Below are positions 34,676-43,555 of a stretch of 64,000 bases of DNA, piece by piece; position 1 is the stretch's first letter, and each line of letters opens with the position of its first letter. The stretch comes from Clostridia bacterium (GTDB taxonomy: Bacteria; Bacillota; Clostridia; Oscillospirales; Acutalibacteraceae). Under the pieces are notes generated by a model. That model saw nothing but the letters and a program-made list of their open reading frames with translations, did not search any database and was not told the DNA's origin. The stretch is from positions 62,001 to 126,000 of the forward strand of contig JAFSEP010000049.1 of the NCBI GenBank assembly GCA_017435665.1, in the 5' to 3' direction. The translations under genes were made by a program, and so were the position numbers.

Positions 34676-36523
34676 TTATTCCTCACTGAGCATTTTAAAA
34701 ATTGAATTTTCATCAAGTCCGTATTTTTCAAGCTGTGAGCCGACACTGGCCTGAGAAACAAACTCATCTTCAACCGATACCAGCCTGAATTTACCCCTAA
34801 ATCCTCTCTCAAGCAAAGAAAGAGCAAAGCCTTCACCGGCGCCGCCGCTTCTTATGCCTTCTTCAAGGAAGTATATCTTTTCTGCATTTGCCGTAATTTC
34901 AAAAATTTCGGGGCATATGGGCTTGATAACATTCATCGCTATTACTGATGTGTTTTTATGTTTCAGTGCCCCTTTAACGGCGTTAGCGGTAATTCTGCCA
35001 TAGGTTACAACAATCTTCGTGCTTTTTCCGATATCACCGTATACACAATAATTTTCGTTGGAAATGTCGGGTGATATCTGCGTTGCGGTTTGCGTTCCTC
35101 TCGGATATCTGATTACTACGGGGCCGTCAGCCTCATTTATCGCAGCGAAAATATCTTTTTCAAGCTCTTCAAAGCACGAAGGAGAGTATATTTTTACACC
35201 GGGGATACTGTTTAGAAAGGCAACATCAAATATCCCCTGATGGGTTTCTCCGTCCTCACCGACGAAGCCTGCTCGGTCAACAGCAATAATCACTTTCAGC
35301 TTCTGAAGGGCAATGTCGTGTATGAGCTGATCATATCCTCTTTGAAGGAAGGTTGAATATACTGCAAATACAGGTATTTTGCCGTTTTTGGCAAGTCCCG
35401 ATGCAAAAGTCAGGGCGTGCTGTTCCGCAATACCAACGTCAAAAAAACGTTCGGGAAATCTCTTGGAAAACTCATCAAGTCCCGTACCAAGGCTCATTGC
35501 AGCCGTAACAGCGCAGATACGGTCATCCTTTTCCGCTATTTTGCAGAGAGCTTCACCAAAAACAGATGAAAAGCTCTTTCCCGATGAAATCGGCTCCCCT
35601 GTTTCAATGTCAAATTTTGCTATTCCGTGAAACTCGCTTGGCATTTTTTCTGCAAAATTATAGCCCTTACCCTTCTTCGTTGAGACGTGAAGCACAACAG
35701 GGGCATTGATAAGCTTGGCTCCCTCAAGTGCCTGACACAGCTGTTTTATGTTGTGACCGTCAACGGGGCCCATATATCTGAAGCCCAAATCCTCAAAAAA
35801 GGTACTCCGATTATAAATTGTATTTTTTATATCGGTTTTCAGCTTGAAAATCTTATTTGAAAGCTCGTTACCGATTACGGGAATTCTGTTAAGAGCCTTT
35901 TCTGTTTGCTCCTTTAATCTGAAATACCTTGGGTTTGTTCTTATAAGTGTCAAATAATTCGCAAATGCGCCCACGTTTTCAGATATTGACATTTCATTGT
36001 CATTAAGTATGACTATCAGCTTGTTTCCTGTTTTACCTGCATTATTCAGCGCTTCATATACCATACCTCCGGTAAACGAGCCATCTCCTATAACAGCAAG
36101 TGTATAGCTGTCATCATTATTCAGTAGCTTTGCCTGAGCAAGTCCGAGGCCTGCCGAAACAGAGGTGCTGCTGTGACCGCTTATAAACACATCATGTTCA
36201 CTTTCCTCAGGACGGGTAAAGCCACTCAGTCCGCCTTCGGTTCTTATAGTATTTATTCTGTCATATCTGCCCGTAAGCAGCTTATGGGTATATGCCTGAT
36301 GTCCTACATCGAACACAAACTGGTCACGTGGTGAGTTGAAAACTCTGTGCATAGCAACAGTAAGCTCAACCACACCGAGATTTGATGCAAGGTGACCGCC
36401 ATTTTTTGAAACAGCACTGATAAGAGTATCTCTGATTTCATCAACAAGAATTCCAAGCTTATCAGCAGGTATTTTTTTCAGGTCATCAGGAGATTTAATT
36501 TTATCAAGATATTTTATTTCCAT
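34676..36523 (-). CDS. dxs: 1-deoxy-D-xylulose-5-phosphate synthase
   Basis: 615-residue thiamine-diphosphate enzyme that starts the MEP isoprenoid pathway from pyruvate and glyceraldehyde-3-phosphate. N-terminal HLASNLGVVELTVAMH and DVGHQAYTHKLLTGR, the ThDP motif GDGSFTGGMVYEALNNAG, and the catalytic region DVGIAEQHALTFASGLA are present. The transketolase C-terminal domain ends the protein. It is transcribed after ispA (15-base gap) and before tlyA (4-base gap), the usual Firmicutes order. Confidence 0.96.
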   Translation of the reverse strand: MEIKYLDKIKSPDDLKKIPADKLGILVDEIRDTLISAVSKNGGHLASNLGVVELTVAMHRVFNSPRDQFVFDVGHQAYTHKLLTGRYDRINTIRTEGGLSGFTRPEESEHDVFISGHSSTSVSAGLGLAQAKLLNNDDSYTLAVIGDGSFTGGMVYEALNNAGKTGNKLIVILNDNEMSISENVGAFANYLTLIRTNPRYFRLKEQTEKALNRIPVIGNELSNKIFKLKTDIKNTIYNRSTFFEDLGFRYMGPVDGHNIKQLCQALEGAKLINAPVVLHVSTKKGKGYNFAEKMPSEFHGIAKFDIETGEPISSGKSFSSVFGEALCKIAEKDDRICAVTAAMSLGTGLDEFSKRFPERFFDVGIAEQHALTFASGLAKNGKIPVFAVYSTFLQRGYDQLIHDIALQKLKVIIAVDRAGFVGEDGETHQGIFDVAFLNSIPGVKIYSPSCFEELEKDIFAAINEADGPVVIRYPRGTQTATQISPDISNENYCVYGDIGKSTKIVVTYGRITANAVKGALKHKNTSVIAMNVIKPICPEIFEITANAEKIYFLEEGIRSGGAGEGFALSLLERGFRGKFRLVSVEDEFVSQASVGSQLEKYGLDENSIFKMLSEE

Positions 36524-36538
36524 AACAATTACCTGAAT

Positions 36539-37417
36539 TTACGACTTCCTTGTTGTCAGCTTGTCCGCAAGAGTCATAAGGAAATCATTATTTTCAAATC
36601 CGTTTATCGCTTTCTTTGCTTCGGCTGTTATTTCCTTTGCCATTGTGTCAGCAGCATCCAAGCCGAATAAGGTGACGTAGGTTGTTTTCTCGCTTGCGCT
36701 GTCACTTCCCACAGGCTTGCCTAATTCCTTTTCGTCACCGATAACATCAAGTATATCATCAACTATCTGGAATGCAAGGCCAAGCCTGTCAGCATAGCTT
36801 ATAAGCTGAGCTGTTTTTTCTTCGTCGGCACCAGCGCATATACAGCCGAGCTCAGCTGCACATCGGATAAGTGCGCCTGTTTTAAGTGAGTGCATTGTTT
36901 TAAGTCTCTCATAACTGATTTGTTTGCCCTCGCTTCTCAGGTCAACCACCTGACCGCCAATCATACCGTTGAAGCCTGAATTGTTTGCCAGACATCTTAC
37001 TGCTTTAACAATTTTATCGCTACCGATATTTGAGCCGGTTATTACTTCAAAGGCGTATGTCAATAAACCGTCACCTGCAAGAAGGGCGTATTCCTCGCCG
37101 TATTTTATATGGCAGGAGGGCTTTCCCCTTCTCATATCATCATTATCCATACAAGGCAAATCATCGTGTATAAGTGAATAAGTATGAATCATTTCAAGTG
37201 CGCAGGCAATATCAACAGCATCATCAATTTCACCGCCGCAGATACTACAGGCCTCGAGAACAAGCACGGGTCTTATTCTCTTGCCGCCGTTTTCAACACT
37301 ATACCTCATCGCATCACAGACAATATCATCCTCATAGGTTGATTTTATCAACAATTCATTGAGTCTGTTATTGATTTTGCTGAGATATAAATCATATTTA
37401 TCTTTGTAATTATTCAT
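36539..37417 (-). CDS. ispA: Polyprenyl (farnesyl) diphosphate synthase
   Basis: 292-residue trans-prenyltransferase. First Asp-rich motif SLIHDDLPCMDNDDMRRGKP (81-100), second FQIVDDILDVIGDEKELGK, both intact, with GGKRIRP at 44-50 for pyrophosphate binding. Probably makes farnesyl diphosphate for undecaprenyl phosphate synthesis; the chain length is inferred from the small residues before the first motif. I choose the ATG at 37417, which overlaps the xseB end by eight bases, with AGGATG upstream. An ATG three codons earlier is too close to that site. Confidence 0.92.
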   Translation of the reverse strand: MNNYKDKYDLYLSKINNRLNELLIKSTYEDDIVCDAMRYSVENGGKRIRPVLVLEACSICGGEIDDAVDIACALEMIHTYSLIHDDLPCMDNDDMRRGKPSCHIKYGEEYALLAGDGLLTYAFEVITGSNIGSDKIVKAVRCLANNSGFNGMIGGQVVDLRSEGKQISYERLKTMHSLKTGALIRCAAELGCICAGADEEKTAQLISYADRLGLAFQIVDDILDVIGDEKELGKPVGSDSASEKTTYVTLFGLDAADTMAKEITAEAKKAINGFENNDFLMTLADKLTTRKS

Positions 37418-37619
37418 CGGTATCATCCTGTTCGTTATCGGAAAGTTCCCTGATTTTTAATGAGGCGCAGTTAAGCTTTTCACTGCAGAAGTTAACAAGG
37501 AGTGTTCCCTCCTCATAAAGCTTGAGCGATTCGTCCATGGTAACGGATTCATCCTGCATCCTTAACGTAATTTCTTCAAGTCTGTCCATCGCCTTTTCAA
37601 GCGTCATTCCTTTTTTCAT
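37410..37619 (-). CDS. xseB: Exodeoxyribonuclease VII small subunit
   Basis: 69-residue helical protein. MTLEKAMDRLEEITLRMQDE and TMDESLKLYEEGTLLVNFC are the family signature. Its ATG overlaps the xseA stop by one base (TAATG), and its tail overlaps ispA. Its acidic C-terminus (DNEQDDTDE) is normal for the family. With XseA it forms the nuclease that trims single-stranded DNA. Confidence 0.93.
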   Translation of the reverse strand: MKKGMTLEKAMDRLEEITLRMQDESVTMDESLKLYEEGTLLVNFCSEKLNCASLKIRELSDNEQDDTDE

Positions 37620-38818
37620 TATATAACCTCTTCTGCACGGCAAATTGCATCGCCGTCCTTGAATTTTATCTTTAATCTCTGTCCGTTTGTTATTTTTTTG
37701 GCTGAACCTATATGGTTACCTGCTTCATCAAAGGTCAGCGTAAAGCCCCTTAACAGTGTTTTAAGAGGACTGAGAGCATCAAGCTTTTCTGCTGAAACCG
37801 AAAGACGCCCTTTACAGATTTCAAGCCTGTGCTTCATTATCATATTTAAACTGTCATTAAGCATTGACAGCTTTTCACTTTCGGAATTCAGTCTGTTCTC
37901 AGGAGAAAACAGGTTAAGCTGATAAGCAAGATTCTCAAGCGCTGAACGGTATGATATCAGCTTATCGTTCAATATGCTTTCCATAGCTGCGGAATAACCG
38001 TGAACCGAATTATAAACTGCTCTGATGTCCGGCGTTGCAAGCTCAGCCGCCGCCGACGGTGTCGGCGCTCTCATATCAGCAACAAAATCTGATATGGTAA
38101 AATCCGTTTCATGTCCGACAGCCGAAATAACAGGGATTTCACTTGCAAATACTGCCCTTGCAACAGCTTCCTCATTAAAAGACCATAAATCCTCTATTGA
38201 GCCGCCGCCCCGTCCGAGAATTATAACATCTGCCGCATTGAGTTCATTTACCTTTTTTAAAGCTCTTACAATCTGGGGTGCGCTGTTTTCTCCCTGCACC
38301 TGAACAGGCACAATTATAAGCTCACAGCACGAATACCTTCGTGAAATAACATTAATAATGTCCTGAATTGCCGCACCCGTAGGCGATGTTATGACAGCTA
38401 TTCTTTTAGGCATTTCAGGTATAGGTTTTTTATATTCCTGACTGAAAAGACCTTCTTTTTCAAGCCGTTCCTTCAGCTGTTCATATGCAAGATTCAGCTG
38501 TCCCAAGCCGTCAGGCTGCATATCTGTTACATATAACTGATACACACCGTCTCTTTCAAAAACAGAAACCCTTGCTCTTACAAGAACCTTCAGTCCGTTA
38601 TAAGGCTCAAACCTTATCAAACGTGCATTCTGACTGAACATTACTGCTTTGATTGCGGTATTGTCGTCTTTCAGCGTGAAATAAAAATGCCCGGTTCTGT
38701 AATGGTTTGTAAAATTTGATATTTCACCGCTTACATATATGTTGTTGAGATTGCCGTCATAATCAATCAGTGATTTGATATACGCATTAATCTGACTTAC
38801 GGTCAAAATTGTGTTCAT
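37619..38818 (-). CDS. xseA: Exodeoxyribonuclease VII large subunit
   Basis: 399-residue catalytic subunit. The N-terminal OB-fold (about 1-100) has VSGEISNFTNHYRTGHFYFTLKD in pieces such as GHFYFTLKDD. The catalytic domain has VITSPTGAAIQDIINV, RGGGSIEDLWSFNEE and SAVGHETDFTI, with the conserved Asp and His. A C-terminal coiled coil follows. I choose the ATG at 38818 with AGGTG upstream rather than the GTG three codons earlier, which is part of that site. The start lies inside the end of the Kae1-like gene (32-base overlap). Confidence 0.94.
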   Translation of the reverse strand: MNTILTVSQINAYIKSLIDYDGNLNNIYVSGEISNFTNHYRTGHFYFTLKDDNTAIKAVMFSQNARLIRFEPYNGLKVLVRARVSVFERDGVYQLYVTDMQPDGLGQLNLAYEQLKERLEKEGLFSQEYKKPIPEMPKRIAVITSPTGAAIQDIINVISRRYSCCELIIVPVQVQGENSAPQIVRALKKVNELNAADVIILGRGGGSIEDLWSFNEEAVARAVFASEIPVISAVGHETDFTISDFVADMRAPTPSAAAELATPDIRAVYNSVHGYSAAMESILNDKLISYRSALENLAYQLNLFSPENRLNSESEKLSMLNDSLNMIMKHRLEICKGRLSVSAEKLDALSPLKTLLRGFTLTFDEAGNHIGSAKKITNGQRLKIKFKDGDAICRAEEVI

Positions 38819-39749
38819 TTCTTTCACCTTTAACGGATGCTAAAATTGCTGTTCCCGCCGCATTGTCTGACGAAAACTCACTCGTTGCAAAATATGCGCC
38901 GAATTTTTCTGTAAAGCGTTTGCTGATTATCGAATTTGACATAACTCCGCCCGAAAAAACAAGAGGCAGGTTGCCGTATTTTTCAATAAGATAATGTGTC
39001 ATCTTTTCAAGAGCTGCGCTGATATAATCAATGCAGAATTTTGCAATATCTTCATTGCTTTCGCCATTTTCATACATTGCTCTGCATTTGTTTTCAAGAC
39101 CTGACAGGCTGCAGTCTCCATCCTTCAGAGTAATCCTGATTTTATATTCCTTATCGCTTTTTGCGGCGAGCTTGTCCAGCATCATCCCGCAGGGAAAATC
39201 AAGCCCCATCATAACACCGACACGGTCTATGGCCTGTCCGGCTTTCAGATCTGACGATGCTGCTATAATTTCACAGCTGATGATATCATTCTCATCAGGC
39301 TTTACATATAACGCTTCCGTAGTACCTCCTGAGACGTGAAAAGCAATAAAGGGCTCGTTGATAAGCTCGGTTTTACCTGCAGAATACAGCGCCGCCATAA
39401 TATGTCCCTGCTGATGAGAAAACTCATACATAGGGATTCTCATCACAGATGATATGCTTACAGCGTTGGTTGAGCCTACGGTGAAGCAGGGCATATAAGA
39501 TCCGTCAATCATTCTCGGCTTTACCGAAACGCCAACAGCAGAAAAGTCACCGTCAACGTTTTCCGTCAATTCCTTTATAAGAGCAGGAAACTGCCGGGTA
39601 TGATGAAAAACAGCATCGCTCTGTCTCAGTCCCTTCTCCCCTTTTTTTACGGGAAGCAGCTTTTTATACTGTATTACTCTTTTGCTTTCGCTGTCATAGG
39701 CAGCAACACTCGTGGTGTAATTGCTCGTATCAATACCCAGATAAATCAT
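38787..39749 (-). CDS. Kae1/TsaD-like domain protein (paralogue, M22 glycoprotease family)
   Basis: 320-residue ASKHA-fold protein resembling TsaD but clearly divergent. It has GIDTSNYTTSVAAYD (5-19), the metal motif HQQGH (TsaD: HxxxH) at about 112-116, HVSGGTTEALYV, and GGVMSNSIISKRF. It lacks the usual TsaD HHMEGH spelling and several surrounding residues. In this operon it takes the place that folD has in B. subtilis, between nusB (4-base overlap) and xseA (32-base overlap). It may be a TsaD-like accessory protein of unknown function; the true TsaD would be elsewhere. Confidence 0.8.
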   Translation of the reverse strand: MIYLGIDTSNYTTSVAAYDSESKRVIQYKKLLPVKKGEKGLRQSDAVFHHTRQFPALIKELTENVDGDFSAVGVSVKPRMIDGSYMPCFTVGSTNAVSISSVMRIPMYEFSHQQGHIMAALYSAGKTELINEPFIAFHVSGGTTEALYVKPDENDIISCEIIAASSDLKAGQAIDRVGVMMGLDFPCGMMLDKLAAKSDKEYKIRITLKDGDCSLSGLENKCRAMYENGESNEDIAKFCIDYISAALEKMTHYLIEKYGNLPLVFSGGVMSNSIISKRFTEKFGAYFATSEFSSDNAAGTAILASVKGERNEHNFDRKSD

Positions 39750-40144
39750 AAGCTTCTGGCAACGGAACCGAGAACACCGTTTATATATCCGGGCTCATCA
39801 TCGGCTGCAAATCTTTTAGCAACCTCAACAGCCTCGTTTATTGCAACTCCGACGGGTACATCGTCATAGAAAAGCATTTCACAGACAGCCATTCTGAGAA
39901 TTGCTCTCGTGATTTTTGAAATTCTGGCCGATGACCAGCCCTTGAGGTTTGCCGAAATCAGACTGTCAATTTTTTCAATATTTGCATAAGTATCCTCAAC
40001 AAGCTTTACTGCATACTTATCGGCAGTAAACACCTCGTTTTCGTTGGCAAAATCAACGAGCTCGGATATTTCGCAATCCGGCTGAAAAGATTTTTCAAAA
40101 ATAAGAATGAATGCTTGCTCTCTGGCTTCACGTCTTGTTGTCAT
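39746..40144 (-). CDS. nusB: Transcription antitermination factor NusB
   Basis: 132-residue all-helical protein that binds boxA RNA with NusE in rRNA antitermination. TRREAREQAFILIFEKSF at the start and RAILRMAVCEMLFYDDVPVGVAINEAVEVAKRF (read as ILRMAVCEML and VAINEAVEVAKRF) are diagnostic. AAGGATGG precedes the ATG. The space between it and the upstream hairpin is only about 30 bases, so its transcript must start before that hairpin. It leads a long run of minus-strand genes. Confidence 0.94.
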   Translation of the reverse strand: MTTRREAREQAFILIFEKSFQPDCEISELVDFANENEVFTADKYAVKLVEDTYANIEKIDSLISANLKGWSSARISKITRAILRMAVCEMLFYDDVPVGVAINEAVEVAKRFAADDEPGYINGVLGSVARSL

Positions 40145-40175
40145 AATCGAACCATCCTTGCTTTTAAAATAACAG

Positions 40176-40204
40176 AAAAACCCTCTACCTCAGAACATAG
40201 AGGG
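40176..40204 (-). terminator. Terminator-like hairpin after spoIIIA and inside the nusB leader
   Basis: On the minus strand CCCTCTA (40204-40198) pairs with TAGAGGG (40187-40181), followed by TTTTT (40180-40176). The loop ends in GAGG, which can alternatively pair with the CCTC of the left arm. It can end the spoIIIA message, but it also lies downstream of the only visible nusB promoter. Confidence 0.75.
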
Positions 40205-40254
40205 CTTATTTATTGCTATGCTGTGAAAATGTATATTTATACTGTTTTCAATGT

Positions 40255-40283
40255 ATTATAACACTAAAAAGTAAAATATACAA
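40255..40283 (-). promoter_or_regulatory. Promoter for the nusB operon
   Basis: TTGTAT (40283-40278) and a perfect TATAAT (40260-40255) are 17 bases apart on the minus strand, directly after the spoIIIAH stop codon. The leader to nusB would be about 105 bases and contains the terminator-like hairpin. Confidence 0.65.
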
Positions 40284-40835
40284 CTATTTTGCCTGAATTA
40301 TTATTATATTTTCTGCGGGTATTTTGGTCTGTGTTGAAACGATTTCGGTTATCTGAAGCATATAAAGCTCATCAATTGCCTCCCCTTCAACAACAACCTC
40401 TGCCTGATCTGAGTTTACAATAACAAGACAGTTGCTTTTAATTTTAGCGGTTATGAGGTTTTCTATATCGGTTTCCAGCTTTACTCTTTCAGTATACTCA
40501 TCGAGTAAGGCCTCAACCTCCTTATAATCAGCCTTGTTTTCTATCAGCTTTTGTATTTCATCAAGAGCTTCATCGTGTGCCTGAGTCCGTTTAAGCTGAG
40601 CCTTTGCGAAGTATTCCTCGGTATTAACCGCTTCTGTTACTTCTTCCTTGCCTTCATTTTCGGTATTTCCGTTTACGTAAATACTGTCGCCGAGATTTGT
40701 CGGCCGTTGCGTTGTTGACGTATTGTCGGTAACAGGTTTACTGTTGTTATAATACTGGTTTACCGCTATCGCTGTTGCCATTGCCAAAGCAAGTGTGGCG
40801 GTAAGTATCTGTTTTTTCTTACTGATTTTACTCAT
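40284..40835 (-). CDS. spoIIIAH: Stage III sporulation protein AH
   Basis: 183-residue bitopic protein, related to type III secretion ring proteins (YscJ/FliF). In the mother cell it pairs with forespore SpoIIQ to form the feeding-tube channel. One N-terminal membrane helix (KKQILTATLALAMATAIAVN, 6-25) is followed by a low-complexity linker and a C-terminal ring-building domain (about 70-183). The ATG overlaps the spoIIIAG stop by one base. SpoIIQ or its substitute is not in this window. Confidence 0.88.
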   Translation of the reverse strand: MSKISKKKQILTATLALAMATAIAVNQYYNNSKPVTDNTSTTQRPTNLGDSIYVNGNTENEGKEEVTEAVNTEEYFAKAQLKRTQAHDEALDEIQKLIENKADYKEVEALLDEYTERVKLETDIENLITAKIKSNCLVIVNSDQAEVVVEGEAIDELYMLQITEIVSTQTKIPAENIIIIQAK

Positions 40836-41350
40836 TAGTCTCCCTCCCGATTCTTCATTCTGGTTATACTGACCCTGGAACTGCTTATATCAAGTACAGA
40901 GCAAACTGCACTCATAATATCGTTTTTCACCTTATATGAATCACCACCCTCACAGACAATTGCAACACCTCTTATTTTCGGTTGAATTATTTTCAGCAAC
41001 AGTCCGCCTTCATCAGAGCTTGTTTTTATAACAACATATTCATATTTATCTTCATTTATGTCTGTTGCATATATGTTTTCTTCACTTGTATCAAGTGTGA
41101 GCATAACTTCTGTTTCACCTGCACCGTGAATATCGGAAACAATTTTTCTGAGCTTATCCTCGATTTCCTGAACGTAAGTAATTTCGTTACTTCCTGACTC
41201 CTCGGGAACATCATTCTTTGAAGGAGTAATATCCGAAAAAAATATCAACACCAAAAGTGATACACCTGCCATAACCAAAACCATCGGCTTTTTACTTTCA
41301 GGGATATTCTTTATAAATTTTCTGAACAAATCTGCGGCTTTTTCTATCAT
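40835..41350 (-). CDS. spoIIIAG: Stage III sporulation protein AG
   Basis: 171 residues with one N-terminal membrane helix (MVLVMAGVSLLVLIFF) and an extracytoplasmic ring-building domain. GAGETEVMLTLDTSEE and the C-terminal VKNDIMSAVCSVLDISSSRVSI are typical of SpoIIIAG, which forms a large oligomeric ring in the mother-cell membrane. It overlaps spoIIIAF by four bases and spoIIIAH by one. Confidence 0.9.
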   Translation of the reverse strand: MIEKAADLFRKFIKNIPESKKPMVLVMAGVSLLVLIFFSDITPSKNDVPEESGSNEITYVQEIEDKLRKIVSDIHGAGETEVMLTLDTSEENIYATDINEDKYEYVVIKTSSDEGGLLLKIIQPKIRGVAIVCEGGDSYKVKNDIMSAVCSVLDISSSRVSITRMKNREGD

Positions 41351-41808
41351 TCCTTCACCACCGTATAATCAAAAATAATTTTTCCTTCAAAAAGACCAAG
41401 CATCTCGTCCTCAAAGCTGCTTACGGCATCATCAGGCATATCTCCGTTATGCTTTACCCGAACAAGCATAGAATCGTCCTTGAATATAACTGAGGCTTCT
41501 GCAGAGGGGCTGTATTTTTTCACTGTTGTATCAGTTTTCTCCGTTATTTTCTGTTGAAGCTCTGATTTTATGATACTCCCGATTTCTTCCTCAACTCCGT
41601 CATCGCTGTAAGAGACTTTTGTGAAATCAGAGTTTATAAAGAAGCTGTCATTAACAGGGCCGGATGAAAAAATACTGAGAAAAATAACTGCGGTAATTAT
41701 AAACCTGATAAGGGATTTGTTGCTGTTTTCCGGTGCAAGTCTTCCTATTATCCCTGTTAAGATTAAAGTGACGGAAATACTCAGCAAACGGCTTTTTAGG
41801 TCATTCAT
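41347..41808 (-). CDS. spoIIIAF: Stage III sporulation protein AF
   Basis: 153 residues with two N-terminal membrane helices (about 6-24 and 33-48) followed by a small extracytoplasmic domain with an EIGSIIKSELQQKI helix and a C-terminal FDYTVVKE strand. Sequence identity in this family is low, so the call rests mainly on position between spoIIIAE and spoIIIAG, topology and length. Start codon overlaps the spoIIIAE stop (TAATG). Confidence 0.85.
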   Translation of the reverse strand: MNDLKSRLLSISVTLILTGIIGRLAPENSNKSLIRFIITAVIFLSIFSSGPVNDSFFINSDFTKVSYSDDGVEEEIGSIIKSELQQKITEKTDTTVKKYSPSAEASVIFKDDSMLVRVKHNGDMPDDAVSSFEDEMLGLFEGKIIFDYTVVKE

Positions 41809-42941
41809 TATATTCCTCCTTTAATTGTCAGCACAAGCCCGGTTGCTATAATAACCATAACCAGCTCAAAAATGACGATTATCATCAGTATTCTTATTCC
41901 CGAGGAAAAGCCGGCAAATATGCTTCCTGCCCTTTTTTCTCCGAAGGAATCGGCGATTATACCGATAATGTGTAATGAGAGGTAGTTTGCAAAAAGCTTT
42001 GCAATTATCGGAAGATTAATTGCCGTCGCACACAGTATGGCAACAATAGCAACCGTACTTTTTACAAGAGAAAGTGAGCCGATTATAGAGCTGAGAATTG
42101 AACTGACTGAGGGCCCTATTACCGGAATAAAGTTTGAAATAAAATATCTTCCCGATGTATAGGCAATTCCGTCAATTTCTTTTGCAAGAATATTCTTACC
42201 CGATATCAGCACGGTAAAAATCATTGTCATTACAGAAACTAAAGTTATCACAGCCTTATTTATCGATGATGTGATTTTATCCGTATTAACTGTTTCATTG
42301 AGTGACAATGCGGTAATAAGCGCAAAATAGACGCATATAAAGGGAATGATAATATTTTCCGATACTGCCGATAACACCTGAGAAACTGCCACAACCGTGC
42401 TGTTATAAAGAATTGACGATGTAACGTTTCCGCTTATTGACAGAAATACTGTCAGAACAGGTGTATATGAGTATAACAGCTTACCCGTAAGACTGAAGGC
42501 GTTGGCCATACCGCTTATACAGCTGTTTATTGAGGAGGCTATCATTATTATGCAGAGCATTGAAAAAACGTCAGTTACCTGAGCTGAAAGCTGCTGCCTG
42601 CTGTTTCTTATACTGTTTGCAATAATCATAACTATCAGCATTCCCAGCATTCTAAAAAAACTGTAAAGCTGATCCTTAATACTGATATAAAAAATATCGG
42701 TAATACTTTTGAAAATGTCAGAAACAGAAAGCTTCATCAATTCTTCCGATGAAAGCTCGTCAAGACCGAAGGAAGTAAGAATTTCTTTTGATTCTCTGTC
42801 AAGATTATCGGTAATCTGCTCTATGTATTTTTCTGTCAGCTCGCCGTGTTCATCTGCCTGAACACCTGATGCGGTAACGGGAACGGCAAATGAAAAAAGC
42901 AATAAAGCCACAGTGCTTAAAAACAAAATAAATTTTTTCAT
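41808..42941 (-). CDS. spoIIIAE: Stage III sporulation protein AE
   Basis: 377-residue polytopic membrane protein with a cleavable N-terminal signal sequence (KKFILFLSTVALLLFSFAVP) and about seven further helices in the C-terminal two thirds. It is the largest membrane component of the SpoIIIA complex, which keeps the forespore active after engulfment. It lies 22 bases after spoIIID-type gene spoIIIAD and overlaps spoIIIAF by one base. Confidence 0.9.
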   Translation of the reverse strand: MKKFILFLSTVALLLFSFAVPVTASGVQADEHGELTEKYIEQITDNLDRESKEILTSFGLDELSSEELMKLSVSDIFKSITDIFYISIKDQLYSFFRMLGMLIVMIIANSIRNSRQQLSAQVTDVFSMLCIIMIASSINSCISGMANAFSLTGKLLYSYTPVLTVFLSISGNVTSSILYNSTVVAVSQVLSAVSENIIIPFICVYFALITALSLNETVNTDKITSSINKAVITLVSVMTMIFTVLISGKNILAKEIDGIAYTSGRYFISNFIPVIGPSVSSILSSIIGSLSLVKSTVAIVAILCATAINLPIIAKLFANYLSLHIIGIIADSFGEKRAGSIFAGFSSGIRILMIIVIFELVMVIIATGLVLTIKGGI

Positions 42942-42963
42942 AATTTCTTTTAATACAAAACGC

Positions 42964-43353
42964 TTATTTTATATAATCTGTTACGATTTTAATTATGGTA
43001 CTTACAAGGGGCAGCGATGTCAGCAAAATGGCGATTTTGCCGATTAATTCAACGGAAAACTGCAAAAGTCTGTTACCGCTGTCGGTGCATACCTCACAGG
43101 CAAATTGACACACGACAGATATCCCCACCGCCTTTAAAAGTATTCCGATACCCGTTTTACTCGCTCCGCTTTTATCCGTAAAATCGTTTATGAGATTGAT
43201 AATAACCGAGAAATCTCTGATAACGTATGTAAGAACTGCAGACCCGCACAGCAATACAATAATCAGGCTGTATTCTTTTTTTACCTCTCTGACAAAAGTC
43301 AGAACAATACAGCAAATTATCACTGCCGAGAATATCTTTATATATTCGCTCAT
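42964..43353 (-). CDS. spoIIIAD: Stage III sporulation protein AD
   Basis: 129-residue membrane protein with four hydrophobic segments. GILLKAVGISVVCQFACEVCTDSG (read as LLKAVGISVVCQFACE) and ELIGKIAILLTSLPL are typical of SpoIIIAD, which resembles a type III secretion export component. It overlaps spoIIIAC by four bases. Confidence 0.9.
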   Translation of the reverse strand: MSEYIKIFSAVIICCIVLTFVREVKKEYSLIIVLLCGSAVLTYVIRDFSVIINLINDFTDKSGASKTGIGILLKAVGISVVCQFACEVCTDSGNRLLQFSVELIGKIAILLTSLPLVSTIIKIVTDYIK

Positions 43354-43544
43354 ATTTCAAAAAGCTCTCTTATCTGGGTGAACAAATTTCTCAGTTCGGG
43401 CAGAATCATCATTATGACAAGTATAAGTCCCGTCAATGTTGTGATAACCGTATATTCATCCTTGTTTGACTTTGACAGCAATTGGTTAAGTATTGCCACA
43501 ATAAGTCCTATTGCCGCAATTTTAAAGATTAAATCAATCTCCAT
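43350..43544 (-). CDS. spoIIIAC: Stage III sporulation protein AC
   Basis: 64 residues and two membrane helices (about 5-22 and 32-50). The linking LLSKSNKDEYTVITTLTG is characteristic of SpoIIIAC. It is small and easily missed but has the right place, a ribosome binding site and a four-base overlap with spoIIIAD. Confidence 0.9.
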   Translation of the reverse strand: MEIDLIFKIAAIGLIVAILNQLLSKSNKDEYTVITTLTGLILVIMMILPELRNLFTQIRELFEI

Positions 43545-43555
43545 AACATCCTCCG

